The notes: generated by a model not told the origin, from the letters alone. Counted from the stretch's first letter, positions 43,615-52,703 are shown. The stretch is DNA of 58,424 bases from an uncultured bacterium (GCA_905216095.1 CAJMSQ010000013.1:1-58424); one strand, 5' to 3'. Translations and numbers: made by a program.

Positions 43615-43622
43615 CAAATTTA
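43615..43622 (-). promoter_or_regulatory. -7 box of the uridine kinase-rdgB-porZ operon
   Basis: The minus strand reads TAAATTTG, 54 bp before the start codon. No TTG is found at the expected -33 distance. Confidence 0.5.
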
Positions 43623-43896
43623 GCCTATTCCGCCGATGCGGAGGCCTTTCTCCGGGCCAAGAAATGTTAAATCCCTGCAACTTGCCGCCGGTGCGCACCT
43701 TTATATATATAACAGGTGCGTGCCGGATATATTGCCCGGTTTCTGAAAATCGTAATCCGCATTTGCGCTTCTCGGTCCGGTTCCCTGACGCATGTTCCGT
43801 GAAAAAACGACCGCTCGGCCCGCGGAAAGGAACGTTCAGAGGCCACTTGTCTGACCGTACAAGCCGGGGCGTTTCGGGGTGGAAACCGGGTGGCAA
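43623..43896. other. Intergenic stretch with one AT-loop hairpin
   Basis: No gene is seen. A hairpin GCACCT (43695-43700) with AGGTGC (43714-43719) has an all-AT loop (TTATATATATAAC). A similar ACACC-TTATATATAT-GGTGT hairpin occurs at 23630-23649. Otherwise the stretch is featureless. Confidence 0.4.
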
Positions 43897-43992
43897 AAAC
43901 TACATGCCATCTAAGAAAAACTACATGGCTTGTAGTTCGTCCTACATGCCATGTAGTTTCACGTAGAAGCCATGTAGTTTTCGGTAGAAGTA
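43897..43992 (+). repeat. Class B palindromic-unit array B4
   Basis: Four units in a row (CTACATGCCATCTA, CTACATGGCTTGTAG, CTACATGCCATGTAG and a diverged GTAGAAGCCATGTAG), spaced 7-8 bp apart by AT-rich linkers. There is no promoter module and no GTTAAAAATG end. It lies between the start of the uridine kinase-like gene and the 3' end of miaB. Confidence 0.82.
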
Positions 43993-44059
43993 ACATGGTC
44001 ATTCACAGAAGGTTCTGAAGGGGCTTTTTCAGCCCTTTCCGCGCGGCCCGGAAGCCGGT

Positions 44060-45454
44060 TTATTCCACGGTCTCGCCCTTCAGCGTGGCCGACGAGGCAT
44101 CCGTGATGCGCACGCGGACATATTGTCCCGGCCGGAAGCCGCCCCGGTCGAACACCACCACTTTGTTTTGCTCCGTGCGGCCGTAGAGTTGCTCGCGCGA
44201 GCGTTTCGACGTTCCTTCCACCAGAATTTCGTATTCGCGGCCTATGCACCGGCGGTTCGACTCGGCCGACAGTTCGTTCTGTAGGGCAATCAGCTCCTCG
44301 AGCCGTCGCGTCTTCACGTCCTCGGGTATGTCGTCGGGCAGGTGGCGCGAGGCATAAGTGCCGGGACGTTCCGAATATTTGAACATGAACGCCGAGTCGT
44401 ATCCGCACTCCCGCATCAGCGAGAGCGAGAGCGCGTGGTCCTCTTCCGTCTCCGAGCAATAGCCGGCGAAGATGTCCGTGGAAAGCCCGCAGTCCGGCAC
44501 GATGCGGCGGATGGCCTGTACACGCTCCAGGTACCACTCGCGGGTATATTTGCGGTTCATCAGTTTCAGTATGCGGTCGCTGCCGCTCTGCACCGGCAGG
44601 TGGATATGCCGGCACACGTTGGGCTCTTCCGCGATGACGCGCAAGGTGTCGTCGCTCATGTCCTTGGGGTGGCTCGTCGAGAAACGTATGCGTATCGAGG
44701 GCACAGCGCGGGCCACGGTGCGCAGCAGTGCGGGGAAGTCCACCGCGGCAGGCTTGCCGCCGGCGTTGCCGTCCGTTTCGGGCGTCCACAGATAGCTGTT
44801 CACGTTTTGTCCCAGCAGGGTGACCTCCTTGTATCCGCGGGCCTCGAGGTCCTTCACCTCGGCCAGTATGCTCTCCACGTCGCGGCTGCGTTCGCGTCCG
44901 CGGGTGTAGGGGACGATGCAATAGTGGCAGAAGTTGTTGCATCCGCGCATGATGCTGACGAAGCCCGATATGCGGTTGCCGCAGATGCGCGTGGGCACGA
45001 TGTCGCGGTAGGTCTCGGTGGTCGATAACGTCGTGTCGATGGCCTTGTGTCCCGTCTCGGCCTGTGCTATGAGGTCGGGCAGTGAAAGGTAGGCGTCGGG
45101 TCCGGCCACGAGGTCGGCGTGGTGGTCGTCGAGAAGTTGCTCGCGGACGCGCTCGGCCATGCAGCCCAGTACGCCGATCAGCATTTTGCGCCCTTTCTTG
45201 CGCATGGCGTGCAACGCTTCGAGGCGGTGGATGATTTTTTGCTCGGCGTTGTCGCGCACGGAGCAGGTGTTGAGCAGCACGGCATCGGCTTCATCCACGC
45301 TTTCGCAAGGCTCGTATCCCGCCATCCGCATGATGGAGGCCACGACCTCGCTGTCGGCCACGTTCATCTGGCAGCCGTAAGTTTCTATGTAGAGTCGTTT
45401 GATGATGTTGTCGGGCTTTTCGGTTTCGCAGGTGCGGGTGTCGCGTTTCGCAGG
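44060..45454 (-). CDS. miaB: tRNA-2-methylthio-N6-dimethylallyladenosine synthase MiaB, start codon unclear
   Basis: MiaB adds the methylthio group to i6A37 in tRNAs, using two [4Fe-4S] clusters and SAM. The radical SAM motif CNNFCHYC, the family block RGRERSRDVESIL and a C-terminal TRAM domain are present. The conserved start YIETYGCQMNVADSE holds the first cluster cysteine, but the first ATG (45367) codes the methionine after that cysteine. Upstream, the same frame stays open for 29 codons to the lgt stop TGA (45455-45457) and holds no ATG, GTG, TTG or CTG. Translation may use a rare start (ATC or ATA) or depend on lgt. The 5' limit given is the open frame. Confidence 0.82.
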   Translation of the reverse strand, partial: PAKRDTRTCETEKPDNIIKRLYIETYGCQMNVADSEVVASIMRMAGYEPCESVDEADAVLLNTCSVRDNAEQKIIHRLEALHAMRKKGRKMLIGVLGCMAERVREQLLDDHHADLVAGPDAYLSLPDLIAQAETGHKAIDTTLSTTETYRDIVPTRICGNRISGFVSIMRGCNNFCHYCIVPYTRGRERSRDVESILAEVKDLEARGYKEVTLLGQNVNSYLWTPETDGNAGGKPAAVDFPALLRTVARAVPSIRIRFSTSHPKDMSDDTLRVIAEEPNVCRHIHLPVQSGSDRILKLMNRKYTREWYLERVQAIRRIVPDCGLSTDIFAGYCSETEEDHALSLSLMRECGYDSAFMFKYSERPGTYASRHLPDDIPEDVKTRRLEELIALQNELSAESNRRCIGREYEILVEGTSKRSREQLYGRTEQNKVVVFDRGGFRPGQYVRVRITDASSATLKGETVE

Positions 45455-46291
45455 TCAGGCCTGCTCGCCCAGCCGCCGGCACCACTTTCCGCCCAGCAGG
45501 CAGTAAATGCCGAGCGCGACGAAGGGAATGCTGAGCAGCTGCCCCTGGTTGAGGCCGATGGCGCTGACCATCGACACTTCCCAGCTTTCCTGTACGTCCT
45601 TGAAGAATTCCACGCCGAAGCGGAAGGCAAAAATGCTCGTCAGACACCAGCCGAAGAAGAAGCCCGTGCCCACCCGTTCGCGGTAGCGGCGGTAAAGCCA
45701 CAGCCCGACGAGGAAAAAGACGAAGTAGGCCGCGGCCTCGTACAACTGTCCCGGGTGGCGGGGGAAACTTTCTTCCAGATGTTCGAACACGAAACCGTAG
45801 TCCGTGCCCGTAGGCTTGCCTACGATTTCGGAGTTCATGAGGTTGCCCAGACGTATGCAGCACGCCGTCAGCGGCGTGGCTATGGCAATGTTGTCGAGCA
45901 CGCGCATCAGGTTCACCTTGGTGCGGCGCACGTAGAGCCAGAGTGCCAGGATAAGTCCCAGTGTGCCGCCGTGCGAGGCCAGTCCGCTATATCCCGTCCA
46001 CTTCCAGCCCTCGATGGTGTGGCGTACCGGCAGGAACATCTCGACGGGATGCGTAAGGAAGTAGCCCGGTTCGTAGAACAGGCAGTGCCCGAGCCGCGCT
46101 CCGGCCAGGATACCTATGAAGCAGTAGAAAAAGAGCGGGTCGAACTTTTCCTGGGGTATGCCTTGACGGCGATACAGGCGGAAGACAATGACGTAGGCCG
46201 CGGCAAGTCCGACAGCCCACAACAGGGAGTACCAGCGCACTTCCAGGCTTCCGATGCTGAAAGCGATGATGTCGGGGTTCCAGTGTATCAT
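45455..46291 (-). CDS. lgt: Prolipoprotein diacylglyceryl transferase Lgt
   Basis: Lgt adds diacylglycerol to the lipobox cysteine of prolipoproteins in the inner membrane, and would serve the several lipoproteins in this window. The 278-residue protein has seven predicted helices, the HGGTLG block and the signature RLGNLMNSEIVGKPT. It starts 9 bp after the ychF stop, and its own stop is directly followed, in the same frame, by miaB. Confidence 0.95.
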   Translation of the reverse strand: MIHWNPDIIAFSIGSLEVRWYSLLWAVGLAAAYVIVFRLYRRQGIPQEKFDPLFFYCFIGILAGARLGHCLFYEPGYFLTHPVEMFLPVRHTIEGWKWTGYSGLASHGGTLGLILALWLYVRRTKVNLMRVLDNIAIATPLTACCIRLGNLMNSEIVGKPTGTDYGFVFEHLEESFPRHPGQLYEAAAYFVFFLVGLWLYRRYRERVGTGFFFGWCLTSIFAFRFGVEFFKDVQESWEVSMVSAIGLNQGQLLSIPFVALGIYCLLGGKWCRRLGEQA

Positions 46292-46300
46292 GTAGATGGA

Positions 46301-47404
46301 TTATACGTTGAACCTGAAGTGCATGATGTCGCCGTCCTGTACGACGTACTCCTTTCCCTCGACGTGCAGCAGCCCGGCTTCGCGCACCGCGCCCTCGCTG
46401 CCGAGGCGTATGTAGTCGTCGTACTTGATGACCTCGGCACGTATGAAGCCTTTCTCGAAGTCCGTGTGGATGACACCGGCACACTGCGGCGCTTTCCAGC
46501 CGCGGCGGTAGGTCCAGGCCTTGACTTCCATCTCGCCGGCCGTGATGAAGGTCTCGAGTTCAAGCATCTTGTAGGCGGCTTTGATAAGGCGGTTGCATCC
46601 GCTCTCGGCGAGACCGACGTCTTGCAGGAACATCTGACGCTCCTCGTAGGTCTCGAGTTCGGCTATGTCGGCTTCGGTCTGTGCGGCCAGCACGAGCACT
46701 TCGGCGCCCTCGGCGGCCACGGCCTCGCGCACGGCTTCCACGTAATGGTTGCCCGTGGCTGCGGAAGCCTCGTCCACGTTGCAGACGTAGAGAACGGGTT
46801 TCGAGGTGAGCAGGAACAGGCCCCGTGCGGCGCGTTGCTCTTCTTTCGAGTCGAACTGCACCGTTCGTGCCGACTTGCCCTGCAACAGGGCCTCGCGGTA
46901 GGCGGTGAGCACGTCGTACTCGAGTTTTGCCTGCTTGTCACCGCCCACCTGCGCGATTTTCTCGACGCGCCGGATGCGGTTCTCCACAGTTTCGAGGTCT
47001 TTGAGCTGGAGTTCGGTGTCGATAATCTCTTTGTCGCGCACGGGGTCCACCGATCCGTCCACGTGCACCACGTTTCCGTCGTCGAAGCAGCGCAGCACGT
47101 GGATGATGGCGTCGGTCTCGCGGATGTTTCCGAGGAACTGGTTGCCGAGTCCCTCGCCCTTAGACGCGCCTTTCACTAATCCGGCGATGTCTACAATCTC
47201 GACGGTGGTGGGTACGATGCGTCCCGGGTGTACCAGTTCGGCAAGTCGCGACAGGCGTTCGTCGGGTACGGTGATGACGCCCACATTCGGTTCGATGGTG
47301 CAGAAGGGAAAGTTGGCGGACTGTGCTTTTGCGTTGCTCAGGCAGTTGAATAAGGTCGATTTGCCCACGTTCGGCAAACCGACTATGCCACATTGTAAAC
47401 TCAT
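46301..47404 (-). CDS. ychF: Redox-regulated ATPase YchF (Obg family)
   Basis: YchF is an Obg-like P-loop protein that prefers ATP and binds ribosomes. The 367-residue protein has G1 GLPNVGKST (about residues 9-17), NFPFCTIEPNVG, the DIAGLVKGASKGEGLGN switch II block and a C-terminal TGS domain (IHTDFEKGFIRAEVI, YVVQDGDIMHFRFNV). The start at 47404 (MSLQCGIVGLP) is standard. Confidence 0.96.
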   Translation of the reverse strand: MSLQCGIVGLPNVGKSTLFNCLSNAKAQSANFPFCTIEPNVGVITVPDERLSRLAELVHPGRIVPTTVEIVDIAGLVKGASKGEGLGNQFLGNIRETDAIIHVLRCFDDGNVVHVDGSVDPVRDKEIIDTELQLKDLETVENRIRRVEKIAQVGGDKQAKLEYDVLTAYREALLQGKSARTVQFDSKEEQRAARGLFLLTSKPVLYVCNVDEASAATGNHYVEAVREAVAAEGAEVLVLAAQTEADIAELETYEERQMFLQDVGLAESGCNRLIKAAYKMLELETFITAGEMEVKAWTYRRGWKAPQCAGVIHTDFEKGFIRAEVIKYDDYIRLGSEGAVREAGLLHVEGKEYVVQDGDIMHFRFNV

Positions 47405-47431
47405 GGTCTGTGTTGTTTTCGAATTTCTGTG

Positions 47432-47463
47432 CAAACTTACTGAAAAATCCCCGTTCTGCCAAA
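47432..47463 (-). promoter_or_regulatory. Promoter of the ychF-lgt-miaB operon
   Basis: On the minus strand TTTG (47460-47463), 20 bp and TAAGTTTG (47432-47439), 28 bp before the ychF start. Confidence 0.75.
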
Positions 47464-47514
47464 CTTTGGCCCCCGGGCTTCCGCGTGCGGCCGGCTTGCG
47501 GTTTTTCTTTTATC

Positions 47515-47552
47515 CGAAAAAAACCTCCACACACCCTTGGTGCATGGAGGCA
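47515..47552 (-). terminator. Terminator of the large secreted protein gene
   Basis: On the minus strand a CCTCCA/TGGAGG stem (47524-47550), with further GCACC/GGGTG pairing inside, is followed by seven T residues. Confidence 0.85.
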
Positions 47553-47591
47553 ATATTAATATAGGAGTCCCTTCGACAGGGGAAGGAAATC

Positions 47592-50396
47592 TTACTTCAC
47601 GAGAACTTTCTTGCCGTTCACGATGTAGAGACCCTTGGCGGCCTTCTGTACGCGACGTCCGCTGAGGTCGTAGATTTCGTTGGCCTTGTTCGAGCCTTCG
47701 GCAGCATTCACGTTGCCGATACCCGTGATGTCGATGTCAGCATCCTCGATGCTCATCAGACGCCAAGCATGTCCGTAGCCTACTTCGTCAATCTTGTAGG
47801 TTACTACATTGCCTTCCGTCTCGTTTCCGTCTACTTTACCCTTTCTGGTATTCAGCCAAACGCGGTCGCCACCGAAGTAGTGATCGAAGTAGAAGGCTGC
47901 GGGATAAGCCTCGGAAGCGGTCATGACGAACTGTGCGGGCATGCCTTCGGCCACAACACCGTTTTCGGCAGTGTTTTCAACCCAGTTCACGAGCGTAGCG
48001 CCGTTTTCGGTGGCCCAACGATAGGAACCGATGTACATATCGCCGCGCTTCATGTAAACAGCCGAGTCACCGCAAGCCTCGAAACTCCATACGAACGTAT
48101 CGTTCTTCTCGAAGTTCTTCCAGACTACCTGAGTGCCGTTGTTAGCCATGGCGATGTTGCTTTCGGGCTGTGCAATCAAGTATTCCTTGGCGGCATTGAA
48201 GAGGACGTACTTCTTGTTGATGTCGAACTGGATGCTGCTTTCGGGCAATACTTCTACATCTGCGGCGCAAGCATCGAAGTCTTCGGCTGCCAGATGTGCC
48301 TTGAGGTCGGCCAATTCTTCGGCAGTCCAACCACCGACACAGTTCTCGGCTTTCACGTATACGAGGTACTGTGCGCGCTGTGCGGCCTTCTCAGCCTCTT
48401 CGGCGGCCTTGATGATGGCGTCAATCTCTTCGGCGCTCACGGCGATGAAGTTCACCTTACCGCCACCGTCGTTGGCACCGGCACCAGTCTGCCAGAAGCC
48501 CAGACGTCCGGCGATGTCGTTCACATACTTGTTGTCGAGACCACCTTGCAGCTTCCAAGTGAAGCCGTTACCGTTGGGAATGTAGTTGAAGGTGTTGGGA
48601 GCGGCAGTTGTTTCCGCGTCTTCCATAGAGAGGAAGATGCTGTTTGTCGTCGGGTCGTCTTCGTTCGAGCCCCAGAGTATCTTGTCGGCACCGGCTGCGT
48701 AGTTGTAAATCTTGAATCCGTTTTCGGTGTCACCGCTGAAGGCCCAGAGCATGGCAAGACCGGCGGTCTCGTCAGTTACGTTCTTGATCTGTCCGCTTGC
48801 GGCGTCATAGATGATGTTCTTGGTGTCGCGAATCTTCATGCGATACCATTTCGTGTTTGCGGGGAACTCGGTTCCGCTGATGTTGCTGGTCTCGAAGGGT
48901 GCTTCGTATACGGTGAATTCCAGCTTGCTGCCGGCATCGGCCGTACCGTAGAACTTAACGATGCCTGCTTGTGCGTAGTCGTTCCAATAACCTGTCGTTC
49001 CATGCAGTGCGAAAGAGTAACCTCCGTTTTCGTTGGCGGAGAGGTCGAACGTGTTGGGTTCGGTTGCGTCTTCTGTCTGTACGGACATGACGGTAGTACC
49101 CTCACCGGGATTGTCGGCCCAAAGGATTCTGCCTGCGCCGGCGGCCTTGTTGTAAACCTTGAAGCCGTTGGTCATGTCACCGACAAAGGCCCAGAGTTTG
49201 GCATCAAGGGCAGCCTCTCTGCCGGCCTCTACTTCCATGCTCGTGGTGTTCAGGTTTACGAGTTTGTTACCGTTGCGGATGGCGATTGTGTACCATACCG
49301 TGTTGTCGGCAAACTGGCCGTCTACGATGGTCGTGGGGACAAACGGCAGGTTGGCCGTTGCGTCGGCGCGGTAGATGATGTCAATGATGTCATCCGTGCT
49401 GCCTACGGTGTAGGTGGCATATTCCTCGCTTTGCAGGGCGTAGCCCGGGAATACGGGGGCCTCGAATGTGGTGCCGGTACGATAGCGTCCGCTTACGCTT
49501 TCCTTGAGGACGTTGTTGTCCGTGTCCTTGTAGTTGATGGTGATGTTAGGCCACAGCGTGTAGGAAAGGAGAACTTCGTTCATGTCTTCCGTGGGAGTGA
49601 GCGGGAAAGTGATTCCGCTTTCTGTCTCGGTGGCTTCGGCGTCGAAGTCATGCTCTGCCCATTCGGGGGCTGCCGCGATGCTTTCGCCTACAGGTACGGA
49701 GAGGGAGACGTTGTTGATGTTTCCTTCCTGGTCGTACAGCATGAAGCCGACGTTATATGAGGAGATGGTTTCCACTTCGGGGACGAAAATCATGTAGTTG
49801 GAGTTACCTCCCTTTTCGTTCCAGCCCACCATTTGGGAAGGATCGCCTGCACCGCCATTTCCGTCAATGTTCTTGCCGTTGAAGTAAATGCCGTTGGCAT
49901 CGCCGATGCTGAAGATGGTGTCGCCTGCTTCGGCATAGGCTTCCAAGGTGAAGGCATCTGCCGTTTCACCGGTGGAACCTTGGGCATTGTTGCCGCTGAA
50001 AGTGGAGATGTAACGTCCGGTACTGTCGTTCTGGAGTGCCAGGCTGACGCTGCCGTTATCGTTCTTGACCACGTTCTGGATGGTCCAAAGGTATGCGCTC
50101 GAGAGGCTGCTGCCCAGCAGGTTGGGGTTGGTGGGCACTTTCTTGTCGTACAACTTGCGGCTGATGCCCAGTTTGTTGTTGGACAACTCTCTTACGAAAC
50201 CATAACGTGTCTGATACTCGTAATGCTCAGGGTCTGTCTGTCCCTGGCAGAAGAGCAAAACTTGCTGGCCTGCCGTCAAGGTGGAAAGGTCCTTCAGCGG
50301 CGTGCCGATGGAAGTCACCTTGTGCGACTGAGCCTGCGCAGTCGTCACTCCGAAGCATAGGAGGAGCAACGACAGGAAAAAGTAAATCTTTTTCAT
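47592..50396 (-). CDS. Large secreted protein with repeated beta domains and GLYIV tail
   Basis: The 934-residue protein has a signal peptide (MKKIYFFLSLLLLCFGVTTAQA). I do not recognise a named family. Two repeats of about 140 residues begin NTVWYTIAIRNGNKL (about 370) and NTKWYRMKIRDTKNI (about 517), each with KLWAF-GDM or MLWAFSGDTENGFKIYN and ILW strands. They look like beta-trefoil or ricin-like glycan-binding domains. Another beta domain starts NKKYVLFNAAKEYL (about 727). The C-terminus IYDLSGRRVQKAAKGLYIVN plus GKKVLVK resembles the tails of the genes at 33580 and 34218. It is probably exported to the surface. Confidence 0.72.
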   Translation of the reverse strand: MKKIYFFLSLLLLCFGVTTAQAQSHKVTSIGTPLKDLSTLTAGQQVLLFCQGQTDPEHYEYQTRYGFVRELSNNKLGISRKLYDKKVPTNPNLLGSSLSSAYLWTIQNVVKNDNGSVSLALQNDSTGRYISTFSGNNAQGSTGETADAFTLEAYAEAGDTIFSIGDANGIYFNGKNIDGNGGAGDPSQMVGWNEKGGNSNYMIFVPEVETISSYNVGFMLYDQEGNINNVSLSVPVGESIAAAPEWAEHDFDAEATETESGITFPLTPTEDMNEVLLSYTLWPNITINYKDTDNNVLKESVSGRYRTGTTFEAPVFPGYALQSEEYATYTVGSTDDIIDIIYRADATANLPFVPTTIVDGQFADNTVWYTIAIRNGNKLVNLNTTSMEVEAGREAALDAKLWAFVGDMTNGFKVYNKAAGAGRILWADNPGEGTTVMSVQTEDATEPNTFDLSANENGGYSFALHGTTGYWNDYAQAGIVKFYGTADAGSKLEFTVYEAPFETSNISGTEFPANTKWYRMKIRDTKNIIYDAASGQIKNVTDETAGLAMLWAFSGDTENGFKIYNYAAGADKILWGSNEDDPTTNSIFLSMEDAETTAAPNTFNYIPNGNGFTWKLQGGLDNKYVNDIAGRLGFWQTGAGANDGGGKVNFIAVSAEEIDAIIKAAEEAEKAAQRAQYLVYVKAENCVGGWTAEELADLKAHLAAEDFDACAADVEVLPESSIQFDINKKYVLFNAAKEYLIAQPESNIAMANNGTQVVWKNFEKNDTFVWSFEACGDSAVYMKRGDMYIGSYRWATENGATLVNWVENTAENGVVAEGMPAQFVMTASEAYPAAFYFDHYFGGDRVWLNTRKGKVDGNETEGNVVTYKIDEVGYGHAWRLMSIEDADIDITGIGNVNAAEGSNKANEIYDLSGRRVQKAAKGLYIVNGKKVLVK

Positions 50397-50461
50397 ACTC
50401 TGTTTATTAAAGGTTTGATAAATAATAAATTGGTTTTTCTCGGATTTGGTATATTCCGCTA

Positions 50462-50492
50462 CAAATTTAGCTATTCTTTTTTGCGTGCCAAA
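50462..50492 (-). promoter_or_regulatory. Promoter of the large secreted protein gene
   Basis: On the minus strand TTTG (50489-50492), exactly 19 bp and TAAATTTG (50462-50469). It lies 40 bp from the left end of element A7, on the opposite strand, so the two promoters are divergent. Confidence 0.82.
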
Positions 50493-50531
50493 TAAAAAGC
50501 GGATATATTTTCGTTCCGTTTATCCGCCGGT

Positions 50532-50786
50532 GATTTTAACACAATTTGCTTTTGGCTGAAAAATGTTGTATATTTGCAACAGGAAACAGGGCAGACCGCG
50601 CAGGTTTGCCCTGTTTCCGTATGAAAAGGCCCGTTTTTCGGGGATTTTTGCCCGCGGGAAAGGATTTCCTACATGCCATCTGCGAAAAACTGTCCGGCAT
50701 CTGCGGCGCACTACATGCCATGTAGGAAACAATAAAAGGAGGCCGCGCCTCCCTTTACCGTTGCAGAAAGTTAAAAATGTTAATGT
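50532..50786 (+). repeat. Class A composite element A7
   Basis: Left end GATTTTAACAC, TTGC (50546-50549), 19 bp, TATATTTG (50569-50576). The hairpin again has its own sequence: GGAAACAGGGCA (50582-50593) with its complement (50607-50618), extendable to 16 bp with one G-T pair. Then GGCCCGTTTTTCGGGG, GGATTTCCTACATGCCATCT, one perfect unit (50710-50724) and the right end at 50770-50786. It points at the ispG 3' end, 30 bp away. Confidence 0.9.
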
Positions 50787-50816
50787 CGGTCCGGCCTTGC
50801 TCCCGGACTGGTGTGC

Positions 50817-52703
50817 TTATCTCGCGTCCTGCGTGTTTCCGTCTGCCGGCGTGCGGTCGCTTTCGATGAGGGCGAGCAGGCGTTCCACGGCTTCTTCGGC
50901 GGGAATGTTCTTTTCGACGCACACTTTCCCGCGGTACAGGCTTACCTTGCCGCGCGCCGCGCCCACGTATCCGTAGTCCGCGTCGGCCATCTCGCCCGGT
51001 CCGTTCACGATGCAGCCCATGATGCCGATTTTCAGGCCTGTGAGGTGCGCCGTCGCGGCCTTTATGCGTGCGATGGTGCCGGGCAGGTCGTACAGGGTGC
51101 GTCCGCAGCCGGGGCAGCTGATGTATTCCGTCTTCGTGGTGCGCAGCCGTGCGGCCTGCAGTATGCCGAAAGCCGTCTCGTCCTGCGTGGCTGCCGGCAG
51201 TGGCTGTCCGCCTGCGGGCGCCTGGTCGTAGAGCATGATGCCGTCGGTCAGTCCGTCGAACATCAGTGCGCCCATGTCGGCCGCCGCCTGCAGCTGGAAG
51301 TCTTCTTTTCCCGCCGCGCCGCAGCCGTATGCCTGGAAGAAGACGACGGGCGTGGACAGGCCGTCGTTCCATAGTTCGTGGACCAGCGCGCGCAGCTCGC
51401 CGGTACGGTTGCCGTGGTTGCTTTGCGCGATGACCACCATCTCGGGGTGCAGGCGCAGGCAGGCTTTCACTTCCTCGTTGAGCGCGCCGTAGCTCACGAA
51501 AAGGAACTTCAGCGGCGCGCTACATGCACCGACCGTCATCAGCATGTGGGGCGGGAAGGCCGGATAGGTGCCGCTCTCGCCCGTCCAGCAGTCGGCGTCC
51601 ACGATGTATCCCGCGCCGTCGATGCGCTTTCCGGCTTCGGGCAGCCGGCGTCCGCAATATACGTAGTCGGGGCGCAGGTTTCCCGTCGCGTTGTCGCCGT
51701 CGATGCGTGTCGATATGACCACCGGCGCGTTCGTCCCGCCGATGTTGCCCGCGGCGCGTGTGGGCCGCCGTTCCGGACGCACGTAGTCGAACGCCGCGGC
51801 CGCGCGTCCCGGTATGAACGGATGCCCGCCGCGCGTTCCGGTCACGTAGGCCGCCAGCTTGCGGGCTACGGGTACTTCCACCTCAGGCGCCTCGCTGAGC
51901 GACACACGCAGCGTGTCGCCGATGCCGTCGCAGAGCAGGGCGCCTATTCCCACGGCGCTTTTGATGCGTCCGTCCTCACCTTCGCCGGCCTCGGTGACGC
52001 CTAAGTGCAGCGGGAAGTCCATGCCTTCGCGCTCCATCGCCTCGCAGAGCAGGCGGACCGAGCGGACCATCACGACGGTGTTCGAGGCCTTGATGGATAC
52101 CACGACGTCCGCGAAGTCTTGCTTCGCGCATACGCGCAGGAACTCCATGCAACTCTCCACGATGCCCTCGGGCGTGTCGCCGTAGCGGCACATGATGCGG
52201 TCGGAGAGCGACCCGTGGTTCACGCCGATGCGGATGGCCGTGCCGTGCGCCCGGCAGATGTCGAGCAGCCGCCCGAAACGCTCTTCCAGCCGCCGCAGTT
52301 CCGCGGCATACTCCTCGTCCGTGTATTCCAGATGCTTGAACGTGCGCGCGGGGTCTGTGTAATTGCCCGGGTTGATGCGCACTTTTTCCACGATGGCGGC
52401 GGCCACGTCGGCCACGTTGGGGTTAAAGTGCACGTCGGCCACGAGCGGGCAGTCGTAGCCCCGTTCCCGCAGCGCGTCCCTGATGGGCCGCAGGTTCTCG
52501 GCCTCGCGTGTGCCCTGCGTGGTCAGTCGCACGTAGTCTCCGCCTGCGCGGATGATGGCCTCTGCCTGGGCGATGCAGCCCTCCGTGTCGGTGGTGGCCG
52601 CCGTCGTCATGCTTTGCAGTCGCAGCGGCTGTCCGCCTCCGAGCGGGCGGCTGCCTATCTTGACCTCGTGCGAGGCACGCGGCCGGTAATTGAATATGTC
52701 CAT
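50817..52703 (-). CDS. ispG: 4-hydroxy-3-methylbut-2-enyl diphosphate synthase IspG, long form
   Basis: IspG makes HMBPP in the MEP isoprenoid pathway and carries a [4Fe-4S] cluster. The 628-residue protein is the long three-domain type found in Bacteroidetes, Chlamydiae and plants. The N-terminal TIM barrel (about 1-285) includes ADVHFNPNVA and INPGNYTDP, a large insert runs from about 290 to 525, and the C-terminal cluster domain has ISCPGCGRTLYDL and IMGCIVNGPGE. It follows purE after 71 bp. Confidence 0.95.
   Translation of the reverse strand: MDIFNYRPRASHEVKIGSRPLGGGQPLRLQSMTTAATTDTEGCIAQAEAIIRAGGDYVRLTTQGTREAENLRPIRDALRERGYDCPLVADVHFNPNVADVAAAIVEKVRINPGNYTDPARTFKHLEYTDEEYAAELRRLEERFGRLLDICRAHGTAIRIGVNHGSLSDRIMCRYGDTPEGIVESCMEFLRVCAKQDFADVVVSIKASNTVVMVRSVRLLCEAMEREGMDFPLHLGVTEAGEGEDGRIKSAVGIGALLCDGIGDTLRVSLSEAPEVEVPVARKLAAYVTGTRGGHPFIPGRAAAAFDYVRPERRPTRAAGNIGGTNAPVVISTRIDGDNATGNLRPDYVYCGRRLPEAGKRIDGAGYIVDADCWTGESGTYPAFPPHMLMTVGACSAPLKFLFVSYGALNEEVKACLRLHPEMVVIAQSNHGNRTGELRALVHELWNDGLSTPVVFFQAYGCGAAGKEDFQLQAAADMGALMFDGLTDGIMLYDQAPAGGQPLPAATQDETAFGILQAARLRTTKTEYISCPGCGRTLYDLPGTIARIKAATAHLTGLKIGIMGCIVNGPGEMADADYGYVGAARGKVSLYRGKVCVEKNIPAEEAVERLLALIESDRTPADGNTQDAR

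Noticed and set aside
43897..43992. CRISPR-like array of short repeats
   Set aside because: The units are 15-bp palindromes with linkers of only 7-8 bp, they are diverged, and no cas gene is in the window.
45119..49760. Long plus-strand open frames (686 and 663 codons) opposite lgt, ychF and the large secreted protein
   Set aside because: They mirror confident minus-strand genes and have no signal, motif or promoter of their own.
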